64,000 nucleotides of DNA from Haliscomenobacter hydrossis DSM 1100 (GCF_000212735.1 NC_015510.1:7131001-7195000); one strand, 5' to 3'; positions 49,972-59,100 are shown, counted from the first letter of the stretch. Numbers and translations are program-made. Notes: generated from the letters alone by a model not told the origin.

Positions 49972-51126
49972 ATGACGTACCCGAATGTTGCTGTATTCGC
50001 TTTATGTTTACTCCCTTTGACTGGACTGTCACAAAGCAAAGAAAAATGGATCGATGCACCTAAGTCAGCATGGCCTCAAATCGCTCTGATCAATACGGTC
50101 CAGTTCAAAAACGGCGACCGCTATATTGATCCTTCCTTCACTTACGCAGGTACCGGTTTTTTAATTGACAATGGCCGCGATACCCTCGCTGCTACCGCCA
50201 AACACGCATTGTGGATTGCCAAAAACAAAAAATCCAAAGCCGTGGAAATCAATGCGGAACTCAAAGAATGGGTGATGCGCCCCAAGGGTAACACCCGGGA
50301 TTCGGCCATCATGGATCGTTTGTTGAACGAAGACCCCAATGAAGTCCTGGAAGGACGCGGTTCCAGCGTTACAGAAAGAGACTGGATTGTTTTTTCGGTA
50401 AAAATAACCTCAGCACAGCTTTACCCTTTGAAGCCGCGTTATACCCCTTTGACCCCCGGTGAAAAGGTATACATACTGAGCAATGCCTACAATGACGCTA
50501 CGACCATGGTGTACGAAGGAACCGTGTTGCGCAAACTGGGCATGGACATTTTGATCGAGCGCAACATGCAAGATCACAAGGGCGGCTCCAGCGGCTCGCC
50601 AGTGATTGATGCCAATGGCTTTTTGATTGGCATCATCTCTTCCAGCTCCAGCGACAGCAAAACGGGTAAAGGTGTCAGCGTAGCCATTTCCACCGAATAC
50701 CTGGCCAATGTACTGAGCAAAAAAGCAGGATTGAATGACCCTAAAAAGGACTACGGTGAATTGCTCCTGAAAACCGCCCAGGAACGCAACGCCAAAGCAG
50801 TCATCAAACAGTACCTTCAATTGGTTCAGGATCCGCAAAACTATTATAGCTACAACCTGCGTAGTTCAGACCGCAATGGTTTGCGGGAAACCGGAATAAA
50901 ATTGATGGAAATGAAACGCTTTCAGGATGCGGTCGAAATTTTACAATTTAATGCCCGGGAAAACAGCAATTTCTACCTGAATTACAACCTCCTGGCCGAA
51001 GCACAACTGCTGCACGGTGACAAAAAAGGAGCCATCAAAAGTTATCAGGTTTCAACGGAAAAATACCCTGACGCAGTAAATAATCCGGCCTTTAAAGCAT
51101 TGGAGAAACTACTGTCCAAGAACTAA
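49972..51126 (+). CDS. Exported trypsin-like serine protease with TPR-like tail
   Basis: A 384-residue secreted protein. The signal peptide is at about 1-20 (ALCLLPLTGLSQS). The chymotrypsin-like protease domain has a visible triad: His78 in LAATAKHALWIA, Asp137 in TERDWIVFSV, and Ser207 in KGGSSGSPVID. The last 110 residues form helical pairs (KTAQERNAKAVIKQYLQLVQ, KLMEMKRFQDAVEILQFNAR, LLAEAQLLHGDKKGAIKSYQ) resembling TPR repeats. The ATG at 49972 was chosen because it gives a proper signal peptide; the frame runs back to 49855. It converges on the DUF418 gene with only 13 bases between stops. Confidence 0.82.
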   Translation: MTYPNVAVFALCLLPLTGLSQSKEKWIDAPKSAWPQIALINTVQFKNGDRYIDPSFTYAGTGFLIDNGRDTLAATAKHALWIAKNKKSKAVEINAELKEWVMRPKGNTRDSAIMDRLLNEDPNEVLEGRGSSVTERDWIVFSVKITSAQLYPLKPRYTPLTPGEKVYILSNAYNDATTMVYEGTVLRKLGMDILIERNMQDHKGGSSGSPVIDANGFLIGIISSSSSDSKTGKGVSVAISTEYLANVLSKKAGLNDPKKDYGELLLKTAQERNAKAVIKQYLQLVQDPQNYYSYNLRSSDRNGLRETGIKLMEMKRFQDAVEILQFNARENSNFYLNYNLLAEAQLLHGDKKGAIKSYQVSTEKYPDAVNNPAFKALEKLLSKN

Positions 51127-51139
51127 CCGTTTGAAAAAA

Positions 51140-52369
51140 TCACCCCAATCCAACGACGCTTTCCCTGCGCAAGTTTGCCCAGCGCCGTTGGGTTCCCGAG
51201 CGCCACAACCACTCCAGTGGACCATATTGATAATGTTTCAGCCACCACTTGCTGAACTGTACCTGGAGGATGTACAGCAGGATGGCCAGTCCAAAATTAA
51301 TGCTGGCCCCCCAGGCTCCAATTTGCCCTAATCCCCAACCAAAAAAGATGAACGTACCGATCAGGGACTGCATCACGTAATTGGTCAGTGCCATTTTGCC
51401 ATAGGGTGCCAGGGCGCTGATTACGCCGTTGCCCCATTTACCCAGGCACAGCAGCAGGAACAGGCTGACTTCGAACAAGGCAATCAAACAATTGCCAATG
51501 TCACCGAGGGACATGCCAATCATGGCAGGTAAGCTATTGTAATCTTTGATCTGGCTGAACATCAGCGCCAGCACCAGTCCCAAGGCCACAATGGCCAAAA
51601 AACTTTGCCAAACCAGGCGGATCAACAAGCGTCGATTTTCATGTAACCGTTCAAAAAAACGGGTGCGCCCTACCCAGATGCCCAACAAGAATAAACCAAA
51701 AGTTATGTAGCCTCGGCTGACAGTATCGAATTGAAAGAAAAGTTTCATCTTAAAACCCACGGTAGCATTAGCCGCAAAAACTTCGAGCAAGGAACCATTT
51801 TTAACGGTGTCGTAATACCAGGCATTCTGTGGTTCAAAAGATTCCCATTCGATCGGCGGAATGTCAAGGGCATAACGTACCCCCCAAAGCAGCAGCCGCG
51901 GAATGCCTCCGATAAAAATCCCCGCAACAATCAACAGCGTACGGTTTGAAGCTCGATAGAACAGGATCAGACCCAGGCCAACCATGGCGTAAATACTGAG
52001 AATGTCCCCCCGGTAAAAAAGACTATGGATGAATCCGATCACAAACAAAAGCACCAAACGCCAGACGAACTTGCCAATAAATGGTTCTCCTCGGCGCGCT
52101 GAAGCGTCCATTTGTAAAAAAAAGCTCAAGCCAAAAAGAAAAGAAAAGATGGCAAAGAATTTGCCCTGTAGAAAAATGCCAGAAATGGCCATAAAAACAT
52201 GATCTACATCGTGTTGCGCGGCATAATTGCTGTACTCTTTTGGTGGTCCGGCTGCCAGGTATTGCTCGATCATGTGGACAATCATGATGCCCAGCAAGGC
52301 AAAACCGCGTAGGGCATCAACGCTGAGGATACGTGAAGCCGGAGTTGAAATAGGTGTAGTAGTGGACAT
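51140..52369 (-). CDS. DUF418 family membrane protein
   Basis: A 409-residue membrane protein with about 10 helices. The N-terminal block ILSVDALRGFALLGIMIVHM and the segment LQGKFFAIFSFLFGLSFFLQM, together with the C-terminal DUF418 part (YGKMALTNYVMQSLIGTFIF, FGWGLGQIG, then WLKHYQYGPLEWLWRS), mark the YeiB/DUF418 family, distantly like heparan-alpha-glucosaminide N-acetyltransferase. Transport or acyl-transfer functions are suspected but unproven. The ATG is at 52369, and the gene is separated from the upstream aminotransferase gene by 89 bases. Confidence 0.9.
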   Translation of the reverse strand: MSTTTPISTPASRILSVDALRGFALLGIMIVHMIEQYLAAGPPKEYSNYAAQHDVDHVFMAISGIFLQGKFFAIFSFLFGLSFFLQMDASARRGEPFIGKFVWRLVLLFVIGFIHSLFYRGDILSIYAMVGLGLILFYRASNRTLLIVAGIFIGGIPRLLLWGVRYALDIPPIEWESFEPQNAWYYDTVKNGSLLEVFAANATVGFKMKLFFQFDTVSRGYITFGLFLLGIWVGRTRFFERLHENRRLLIRLVWQSFLAIVALGLVLALMFSQIKDYNSLPAMIGMSLGDIGNCLIALFEVSLFLLLCLGKWGNGVISALAPYGKMALTNYVMQSLIGTFIFFGWGLGQIGAWGASINFGLAILLYILQVQFSKWWLKHYQYGPLEWLWRSGTQRRWANLRRESVVGLG

Positions 52370-52458
52370 CGGGTGAATTTAAAAAGCATGTATTCTTAAT
52401 CCCAAACACACGCTAAAGATGCTGTAATACCCTAATGACCCCTATTGAGCGGAAAAGG

Positions 52459-53310
52459 TTACATTTTCACGATCTTTTCATTCACCCATTCCTGAAGTTT
52501 CTGACTGTGTTGCTTGCCATAATTCCGATCGCCAAACAATTTGACCCAACGAATACCTTTTACAGCATTGCTGAGGAAAACTTCGCCCGATTGCCGCAAA
52601 TCGGCCGGGCGAATGGGCTTTTCTTGAATGTCCCAACCAGCCTTGGGTGCTTCGCGCAACAAGAATTTGCGGAAAACACCATCGATACACCCTTCCATTA
52701 AAGGAGGTGTGTAGATGACTTCATCACGTACCAGATAAAGGTTGGAGCTTGAACTTTCTGCCAAACGTTCGTGCTGGTTCAAGAGCAAACTATCCCCCAA
52801 TTGGTGTTTGCGTGCAAAAATAGAACCCAAAACATAAGGCAGGCTATTGCAGGTTTTTAAGTTGGCCAGTAGAGAGCCGGCATGGACCTGCGAGATATTA
52901 CAAATGGCTACACTGAGGCCATCTTTATTCCAGGTATACTGACTCTCCTCAATTTTTTCGGCCTCAATGAGAAATTGCGCCTCGTTGTTGGTCGGGGTAT
53001 ACAGTCCACCCTCTGCCCGAAACACCGTAATGCGAATGCGGGCATTGGCTAGTTTTCCACTGATGCGCTCAATTTGCTCTTTCCAAAAATCCAAGGTCCA
53101 TTCCACGGGCGGTTTGATTTCCAGCGCGGCCATACCCACGTGGAGTCGCTGCAAGTGAAGTTGCAGCAAGGGGATCTGATGGTTTAGTTTTCGAATGCTT
53201 TCGAAAAGACCATCGCCATAATGAAAAGCGCGGTTGTTTGCACTTAGGCAGGCTTGATTGGACTCAATCAGCCGGCCATCCAAGTTGATGTATTGCTTGC
53301 TCAATTGCAC
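52459..53310 (-). CDS. Class IV aminotransferase (PabC/IlvE-like)
   Basis: A PLP-dependent fold-type IV enzyme of 283 residues, similar to 4-amino-4-deoxychorismate lyase and branched-chain aminotransferases. The N-terminal lobe has NNRAFHYGDGLFESIRK, with the substrate-binding YGDG. The PLP lysine is probably in NLKTCNSLPYVLGSIFARK. The cofactor-binding segment is LAESSSSNLYLVRDEVIYTP, followed by the glycine-rich MEGCIDGVFRKFL. No ATG starts the frame; GTG at 53310 is the best start (a TTG lies two codons on). Which of the two reactions it performs cannot be told from sequence. Confidence 0.88.
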   Translation of the reverse strand: MQLSKQYINLDGRLIESNQACLSANNRAFHYGDGLFESIRKLNHQIPLLQLHLQRLHVGMAALEIKPPVEWTLDFWKEQIERISGKLANARIRITVFRAEGGLYTPTNNEAQFLIEAEKIEESQYTWNKDGLSVAICNISQVHAGSLLANLKTCNSLPYVLGSIFARKHQLGDSLLLNQHERLAESSSSNLYLVRDEVIYTPPLMEGCIDGVFRKFLLREAPKAGWDIQEKPIRPADLRQSGEVFLSNAVKGIRWVKLFGDRNYGKQHSQKLQEWVNEKIVKM

Positions 53311-53502
53311 GGGTATTAAGATGCAAAATTAAGTAAGACTTCTTTAATCTAAGTTTTATTCGCGGTTTTATCTCCTATCTTTCTCCTCTTGTCGATAAAT
53401 TCAGCATCTCGTGCCCTAAATCCATAAATTTGAGTTCAAAATTCTCCAACAGTGAAGAAGCAATTGTTTGATTTTGCCAAAAACACGCTAAAAAATAGTT
53501 TT

Positions 53503-54180
53503 ATGACGGAACAAGATAACGAGCGTTCCAAACACGCAGAAACCATCATTCGCAATCACGTACTCTGGTCGATGGGTGCTGGTTTTATTCCAGTGGTTAT
53601 TGCCGATGTTTTTGCCGTTAGTGCCCTCCAACTGGACATGATTCGCCAATTGGCACGGGTGTACAACATCGATTTTTCTGAAACCCAGGGAAAAGCCATC
53701 GTCACCTCTCTGACCAGTGCAACCCTTGCGCGTATCGCTGCGGGTAGTGTTGCCAAAATGATTCCCATTGTGGGTACGGTGATTGGAGGCATTTCCAATT
53801 CCATTTTTGCTGGGGCATCTACTTATGCTTTGGGAGAAGTGTTCAAAAAACACTTTGATTCAGGGGGCACTTTTCTTGATTTTGATACGTCTCGCCTGAG
53901 CAAGATGTACAAAGAAAAATTTGAGAAAGGCAAAAAAGTGGCCGAACAGTGGCATAAAGAAGAAAAAATTCGTAAAAAACCTACCGAGGAATCTACGGAA
54001 GTGCCACAGGAAGCCAAGCCCAGTGAAGCCGCCGCACCCACTCCAGAAAAAGCCGCCAAACCAAATGGCCAGGAAATTCTGGCAAAACTGAAGGAATTGG
54101 CCGAATTGCGGGACAGTGGTATCCTTTCTGAAGAAGAATTTGCAACGATGAAAACGAAACTCATCGAGATGTTTAAATAA
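53503..54180 (+). CDS. DUF697 membrane protein with C-terminal SHOCT domain
   Basis: A 225-residue protein. The DUF697-like part (about 10-130) has two hydrophobic helices: NHVLWSMGAGFIPVVIADVF, and MIPIVGTVIGGISNSIFAGA, with the amphipathic block LDMIRQLARVYNIDFSE between. A charged, Pro/Ala-rich linker (about 145-195) leads to a short C-terminal SHOCT domain (ILAKLKELAELRDSGILSEE and EFATMKTKLIEM). Both parts are common in small bacterial membrane proteins with no settled function. The ATG at 53503 was chosen because relatives begin near there; a GTG at 53452 would add 17 residues. A palindrome follows its stop. Confidence 0.8.
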   Translation: MTEQDNERSKHAETIIRNHVLWSMGAGFIPVVIADVFAVSALQLDMIRQLARVYNIDFSETQGKAIVTSLTSATLARIAAGSVAKMIPIVGTVIGGISNSIFAGASTYALGEVFKKHFDSGGTFLDFDTSRLSKMYKEKFEKGKKVAEQWHKEEKIRKKPTEESTEVPQEAKPSEAAAPTPEKAAKPNGQEILAKLKELAELRDSGILSEEEFATMKTKLIEMFK

Positions 54181-54190
54181 CCTACCGTAC

Positions 54191-54240
54191 GGGCGCCCCT
54201 ATGTGGGCGCCTCTGTATGGGCGCCCACACAGGGGCGCCC
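54191..54240. repeat. GGGCGCCC palindrome
   Basis: 54191-54211 pairs with 54220-54240 at 20 of 21 positions, with an 8-base loop. The arms are built from the word GGGCGCCCCTA/GTGGGCGCC. It sits 10 bases after a stop codon and just before the accD promoter. Confidence 0.8.
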
Positions 54241-54253
54241 ATACATTTATGAC

Positions 54254-54283
54254 TTGTCCCATTCAAATTTTTTCCTACCTTTA
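54254..54283 (+). promoter_or_regulatory. Bacteroidota-type promoter of accD
   Basis: TTG (54254-54256), 19 bases, TACCTTTA (54276-54283). Same form and same spacing as the promoter at 21684. Start of transcription expected near 54290; the ATG is at 54314. Confidence 0.55.
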
Positions 54284-54313
54284 CCGCCAGCCAAAAAAAA
54301 GTAACGATCGCTC

Positions 54314-55180
54314 ATGGGTTGGTTCAAACGATTAAAAGACGGTATCCAAACTGCCACCCGCAACAAAAAAGAAGCCCCCGAAGGGCTTTGGCATCAGTGT
54401 GTACGCTGCAAAGAAGCCAGCACGATGAAAGAAATGCGGGAGAATTTTTACAAGTGCCCTAAATGTAATTACCATACCAGAATTGGTTCCTACGATTATT
54501 TTGATATCCTCTACGATCATCAGGAATATGGTTTGTTGTTCGAAGAACTGCGCTCCAAGGATATGCTGCATTTCACCGATTTGAAACCTTATCCTGATCG
54601 CCTCGCCGATGCGTACAAAAAAAACCGGGTCACGGATGCCATTACCGTAGGTGTTGGAAAAGTCAATGACCTGCCTTTGGTGGTAGCGGCGATGGATTTC
54701 AAATTCATTGGTGGATCAATGGGCTCAGTAGTGGGCGAACGCATCGCCAAAGCCATCGATTTTTGCATTGAAGAGCGTTTTCCCTTCATGATCATCTCCA
54801 AAACTGGCGGTGCCCGTATGATGGAGGCGGCATTTTCACTGATGCAAATGGCCAAAACCTCGGCCAAGCTCACCCGTTTGGCCAGAGCCAAACTCCCATT
54901 CTTTTCCATGCTGACCGATCCAACCACGGGGGGCGTTACTGCTTCGTTTGCCATGTTGGGGGACATCAATTTTGCTGAACCAGAGGCTTTGATCGGTTTT
55001 GCGGGTCCACGCGTCATCAAAGAAACCATCAAGCGTGAATTGCCCGAAGATTTTCAAACTTCAGAATTTCTGTTGGAGCACGGCTTTTTGGACTTCATCG
55101 TCGACCGCAAGGACTTAAAAGAGAAAATGACCGAGTTACTCGAAATGTTTGCTGTGGTTCATGCCGATCGTGCGCATTGA
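54314..55180 (+). CDS. accD: Acetyl-CoA carboxylase carboxyltransferase subunit beta
   Basis: Beta subunit of the acetyl-CoA carboxylase carboxyltransferase, which with AccA moves the carboxyl group from biotin to acetyl-CoA, the first step of fatty acid synthesis. 288 residues, normal length. The N-terminal zinc ribbon is intact: C29, C32, C48, C51 (HQCVRCKE, YKCPKCNYH). The crotonase-like core has FKFIGGSMGSVVGERIAKAI, ISKTGGARMMEAAFSLMQM, LTDPTTGGVTASFAMLGDI and EALIGFAGPRVIKETI. It has its own promoter after a palindrome and is not next to accA. Confidence 0.96.
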   Translation: MGWFKRLKDGIQTATRNKKEAPEGLWHQCVRCKEASTMKEMRENFYKCPKCNYHTRIGSYDYFDILYDHQEYGLLFEELRSKDMLHFTDLKPYPDRLADAYKKNRVTDAITVGVGKVNDLPLVVAAMDFKFIGGSMGSVVGERIAKAIDFCIEERFPFMIISKTGGARMMEAAFSLMQMAKTSAKLTRLARAKLPFFSMLTDPTTGGVTASFAMLGDINFAEPEALIGFAGPRVIKETIKRELPEDFQTSEFLLEHGFLDFIVDRKDLKEKMTELLEMFAVVHADRAH

Positions 55181-55294
55181 TATTAGATTGCTAATGAACT
55201 TTAGCATCTCCATTGTCATTTATCATTGTACGCTTGCTCACAATTGTATTTAATTGGGACTGGCTTTCATTTGTATTAGACAAAACACTTTACA

Positions 55295-56314
55295 ATGCGC
55301 GAATACATCACCGAAATCGATCGTTGGCTAGAAAATGGCAAACCTTTTAGTGCTGCTACGGTAATCAACACCTGGGGCAGTGCGCCACGCCCCATTGGCA
55401 CCATGATGTTTGTGGGGCCAGAACTCGAAATGCTCGGCTCCGTTTCAGGAGGCTGTGTAGAGGGCGTGGTATTGAAAGAAGCGGAAGAAACCAGCAACGA
55501 TAATAAGATTAAAAACCTCAAGTTTGGGGTATCGGACAACGACGCCTGGTCGGTAGGCCTTACCTGCGGCGGTACCATCGAAATATTTTTGGAAAAATTT
55601 GTGGCTTACGATGCCCCGGAAATCTGGCAGGCCCTGCGCAACAACCTTCTCGAAAACAAAAGTTGTGTGCTGGTTTCCAAACTTTCGGGCGAAACCGGCA
55701 AGCATTACCTGGTATATCCCAACGGAACTACGCTCGGGGAAACGCCCCCTGAACTGATAACTGCGGCACAAGCAGCATATCAAGAACGCAAAAGCCAAGG
55801 GGTAGAGGCAGCAGGCGAAAAATGGTTTTTGCGGGTTTTTCCCAAAAAACACCAACTCTTTGTCATCGGTGCCGCACATGCTGCCGCTGAATTGGTGCAT
55901 CTGGCCAATTATTTCGATTTTCAAACCATCGTCATTGATCCGCGGGGCACTTTTGCTCAAAATACCCATTTCCCTACGGCGCCAGACAAAATGTACGAAG
56001 ACTATCCCGCCGAAATTCTGCCAGAATACGAGCTGGATGAATACACCTTTGCCGTGGTAATGGCCCACGACCCTAAAATTGATGACCAGGCACTGCACCT
56101 CTTGCTTCGCTCCAAAGTAGCCTACATTGGTGCGCTGTCCAGCAAAGGCTCCAATGAAAAACGCAAAGAAAGACTCCTCGCGGCAGGTTTTACCGAAGAA
56201 GAGTTCAAACGAATCCACGCACCCGTAGGTATCCCCATCAAGTCAAAAACTGCCGCCGAAATTGCGCTGAGCATCTTGGCGCAGATGATTTTGGTGAAAA
56301 ATCAATACCTGTAA
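55295..56314 (+). CDS. XdhC/CoxI family protein
   Basis: A 339-residue protein with the two XdhC parts. The N-terminal XdhC/CoxI domain has ATVINTWGSAPRPIGTMMFV and GSVSGGCVEGVVLKEAEE, the cysteine motif expected for cofactor handling, and NDAWSVGLTCGGTIEIFLE. The C-terminal Rossmann-like XdhC_C domain has LFVIGAAHAAAELVHLANYF, YTFAVVMAHDPKIDDQALH, AYIGALSSKGSNEKRKERL and PVGIPIKSKTAAEIALSILA. XdhC inserts the sulfurated molybdenum cofactor into xanthine dehydrogenase-type enzymes; no such enzyme is encoded in the window. A word palindrome starts one base after its stop. Confidence 0.9.
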   Translation: MREYITEIDRWLENGKPFSAATVINTWGSAPRPIGTMMFVGPELEMLGSVSGGCVEGVVLKEAEETSNDNKIKNLKFGVSDNDAWSVGLTCGGTIEIFLEKFVAYDAPEIWQALRNNLLENKSCVLVSKLSGETGKHYLVYPNGTTLGETPPELITAAQAAYQERKSQGVEAAGEKWFLRVFPKKHQLFVIGAAHAAAELVHLANYFDFQTIVIDPRGTFAQNTHFPTAPDKMYEDYPAEILPEYELDEYTFAVVMAHDPKIDDQALHLLLRSKVAYIGALSSKGSNEKRKERLLAAGFTEEEFKRIHAPVGIPIKSKTAAEIALSILAQMILVKNQYL

Positions 56315-56383
56315 GGGTTCGGGGGTTCGAGGGTTCGAGGGTTGCACCCAATTCTCCCCCGAACCCTCGAACCCTCGAACCCC
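56315..56383. repeat. GGGTTCGA word palindrome after xdhC
   Basis: The left arm 56315-56341 has the word GGGTTCGA repeated three to four times; the right arm 56356-56383 has the complement TCGAACCC repeated in tandem. The loop is about 14 bases. It begins immediately after the XdhC stop codon (56312-56314). Confidence 0.8.
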
Positions 56384-56473
56384 AAAAAATGGTTCCCCCT
56401 TTCCCCAAAGTGGCACCCCAAAAACTTGGATACTGCGCCAGGGTTCTTTTTCTTGTCGAAAAATAATCTTTGT

Positions 56474-58420
56474 ATGAAATCTATCAGATCGTTTTGGGGA
56501 GGATTGATGTGTTTGTTTTTCTTCAACCAATCTCCACTCTTTGCACAAACCATTTACGACCAAGACCCGATGCAACGCTTGCCGATCGGCATGCAACTCT
56601 CGGTCTATCAGCCGCATTTGCCTACCGGTGGTCAAGTTGACAAAACCCGCATTTGCCCGCCCAACTGGTGGGTGGGGATGGAAAATCCCAACCTTCAATT
56701 GATGATCTACGACCAGAACATCAGCCAGTGTGCGGTCAAAATCAAATACCCTGGGGTTAAAGTACTGAAGGTACATCCTGCTACCAACCCCAATTACCTG
56801 TTTATTGATTTGCAAATCAATCCCTCTGCCAAGCCGGGGAAATTCACGATTGTTTTGTCTGGTAGTGTAGAAAAAACCTACACCTATGAACTTCAAGCGC
56901 GCGATCGTAGCCCCAATCGCAACCAGGGATTGAGTCCTGCCGACAACATGTACCTGATCATGCCCGACCGCTTTGCCAATGGCGATCCAACGAACGACAG
57001 TTTTAAGGACATGAGCTCTGATTTGGTGAATCGGAACAAGATTTATTTTCGGCACGGAGGAGACATCCAAGGCATCATCGACCACCTGGATTATCTGCAA
57101 GAGTTGGGCATCACGGCAATTTGGGTCATGCCCTTAGTGGAATCCGACCAACCCTATGAATCCTATCACGGTTATGCCCCCACCGACCATTACACCATCG
57201 ACAAGCGTTATGGCACGAATGAATTGTACAAGCAGTTGGTAGACAAAGCCCATGCCAAGGGAATCAAAGTGATCATGGACATCATCCACAACCACGTGGG
57301 GGATCGTCACTGGACCATTCGCGACATTCCGTTCAAAGACTGGATCAATCAGGAATGGCCAACTTATACCAAATCCAATTATCGGGATGCTGTTTGGATC
57401 GACCCCTATGCTTCGGAAGCTGACCGCCGCAGACTGGCCGATGGTTGGTTCGACAGCCACATGCCCGACCTCAATCAGCGCAATCCTTTTTTGGCCAATT
57501 TCTTGCTGTACAGCAATTTGTGGTGGATGGAGTATTCAGGACAAGATGCCTACCGCATTGATACCTATTTTTATCCCGAACAGGATTTTATGATCAATTG
57601 GGGCAAAAGGATGCAGCAAGAGTATCCCGGCTATACTTTTTTTGGAGAAACCTGGGTACAAAGTACGCTCGCACAAGCCCAATTTACGCTGGGCAACCGC
57701 TTGAGTGAAGGGCAGCGTTACCTCCCCGCCGTAACCGATTTTCAACTCAATTACGCTTTACTCGAAGCAGGTGCAGGAAAACAAGGCTGGACGGATGGCG
57801 CCAATCGGCTTTACCTCACCCTCAGCAATGACTTTTTGTACCAGGACGCGCGGCGCAACGTCACGTTTTTGGACAACCACGATGTAAGTCGGGCACTTTC
57901 GGTTTTTAACAATGATTGGAAAAAATTCCAGACCAGTTTGGCCGCATTGTTGACCATCCGGGGTTTGCCTTGCCTGTATTACGGTACTGAAATTGGCATT
58001 TCCGGCGCTGGTGGATCATTTGGCGAAGCGGGACGGCGCGACTTTATCGGCGGTTGGCGGGAAGACAATCTCAATAAATTTACCGCTGCGGGCCGTTCAG
58101 ACCAGGAAGAGGAAACCTACCAATTGTTGCACAAATTGCTCCACTACCGCAAAAATACGCCCGCGTTACAGACCGGGAAGACGCGGCATTTTATTCCAGA
58201 AGATGGCGTGTATGTATTTTTTCGTTACGATGATGCAAAACGGGTGATGGTCTTGTGGAACACCAGCGATAAATCCCAAGAACATGCCCTGAACCGTTAC
58301 CGCGAAATGCTAAGCGGATTCACGGCTGGTCAAGATGTACTAAGTGGAAAAAGTGACAATTTAAATTCCATATCCATCGATGCCCATTCCCTGCGCATCA
58401 TTGAGTTGAAAAAACCCTAG
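56474..58420 (+). CDS. Exported GH13 alpha-amylase / cyclomaltodextrinase-like enzyme
   Basis: A glycoside hydrolase family 13 enzyme of 648 residues. The signal peptide is at 1-24 (QSPLFAQTIY). An N-terminal cyclomaltodextrinase-like beta-sandwich (about 40-145) precedes the TIM barrel. Region I is MDIIHNHVGDRH; region II is AYRIDTYFYPEQ with nucleophile Asp363; region III is FFGETW with acid/base Glu392; region IV is FLDNHDVSRA with Asp470. A short C-terminal beta domain follows (YVFFRYDDAKRVMVLWN). It probably hydrolyses starch oligomers or cyclodextrins in the periplasm or at the surface, like SusA-type neopullulanases. The ATG at 56474 is fixed by the signal peptide; the longer frame would run into the palindrome. 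Confidence 0.92.
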   Translation: MKSIRSFWGGLMCLFFFNQSPLFAQTIYDQDPMQRLPIGMQLSVYQPHLPTGGQVDKTRICPPNWWVGMENPNLQLMIYDQNISQCAVKIKYPGVKVLKVHPATNPNYLFIDLQINPSAKPGKFTIVLSGSVEKTYTYELQARDRSPNRNQGLSPADNMYLIMPDRFANGDPTNDSFKDMSSDLVNRNKIYFRHGGDIQGIIDHLDYLQELGITAIWVMPLVESDQPYESYHGYAPTDHYTIDKRYGTNELYKQLVDKAHAKGIKVIMDIIHNHVGDRHWTIRDIPFKDWINQEWPTYTKSNYRDAVWIDPYASEADRRRLADGWFDSHMPDLNQRNPFLANFLLYSNLWWMEYSGQDAYRIDTYFYPEQDFMINWGKRMQQEYPGYTFFGETWVQSTLAQAQFTLGNRLSEGQRYLPAVTDFQLNYALLEAGAGKQGWTDGANRLYLTLSNDFLYQDARRNVTFLDNHDVSRALSVFNNDWKKFQTSLAALLTIRGLPCLYYGTEIGISGAGGSFGEAGRRDFIGGWREDNLNKFTAAGRSDQEEETYQLLHKLLHYRKNTPALQTGKTRHFIPEDGVYVFFRYDDAKRVMVLWNTSDKSQEHALNRYREMLSGFTAGQDVLSGKSDNLNSISIDAHSLRIIELKKP

Positions 58421-58460
58421 ACTTATTGCGCTGAGTCCTTTAACTTGTGATAAAAAGCGT

Positions 58461-59003
58461 ATGTCAAAATGCACACTTTTATCGAAGGGTCTGGTGTTGA
58501 CCCTCTTGATTCTCCCATTTTTGGGACAGGCGCAGACCAAGCCATCGAAAATTGACCAAAAATTGAAGGAATTGGGACTAGTACTCCCTGCTACCTCGGC
58601 GCCAATTGCCAATTATGTCAACGCCGTGCAAACCGGGAAATTGATTTTTCTGGCCGGGAAAGGCCCAAAACGTGAGGATGGAACTTACATCACGGGTAAG
58701 GTGGGCAGCGATTTAACGTTGGAACAAGGTTACGAAGCCGCTCAACTAACCGCTTTGCACCAACTCGCGGCACTAAAAGCCCAGATTGGCAACCTCGATC
58801 GGGTAAAACGCATCGTAAAAGTACTGGGAATGGTCAATTGTGGTCCCGACTTTGGTGATCAACCTAAGGTGATCAACGGATTTTCCGATTTGATGGTCAA
58901 AGTTTTTGGTGAAAAAGGGAAACACGCCCGTTCGGCAGTGGGCGTGGGCTCACTGCCCAGTAAAATGGCGGTGGAGGTGGAAATGATTGTGGAAATTGAA
59001 TAG
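58461..59003 (+). CDS. Exported RidA/YjgF family protein
   Basis: A 180-residue RidA-fold protein with a signal peptide (1-25, LILPFLGQAQT), which is unusual for a family that is mainly cytoplasmic. Family marks: KLIFLAGKGPKREDG, YITGKVGSDLTLEQGYEAAQ, VKVLGMVNCGPDFGDQPKVI and HARSAVGVGSLPSKMAVEVE. Arg157 (in HARSAV) corresponds to the catalytic Arg of enamine/imine deaminases, so activity may be kept. It starts 40 bases after the amylase stop and may share its transcript; a perfect-stem terminator follows. Confidence 0.88.
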   Translation: MSKCTLLSKGLVLTLLILPFLGQAQTKPSKIDQKLKELGLVLPATSAPIANYVNAVQTGKLIFLAGKGPKREDGTYITGKVGSDLTLEQGYEAAQLTALHQLAALKAQIGNLDRVKRIVKVLGMVNCGPDFGDQPKVINGFSDLMVKVFGEKGKHARSAVGVGSLPSKMAVEVEMIVEIE

Positions 59004-59027
59004 GGGAGTAGAGACAGTTTTGTTTTT

Positions 59028-59072
59028 AAAAATAGCCAAGCAATATCAAAGTTGCTTGGCTATTTTTAAGAC
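59028..59072. terminator. Perfect 16-base-pair terminator stem after the RidA gene
   Basis: 59028-59043 pairs perfectly with 59052-59067 (8-base loop). The stem ends are A- and T-rich, so it can stop transcription from both sides; the convergent serine hydrolase gene ends at 59101. Confidence 0.85.
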
Positions 59073-59100
59073 AAAAACATGGCTTCACGCTTGCACGGCA

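Noticed and set aside
55445-57100. Two long minus-strand frames
   Set aside because: Shadows of the XdhC and amylase genes, which have complete family motifs.
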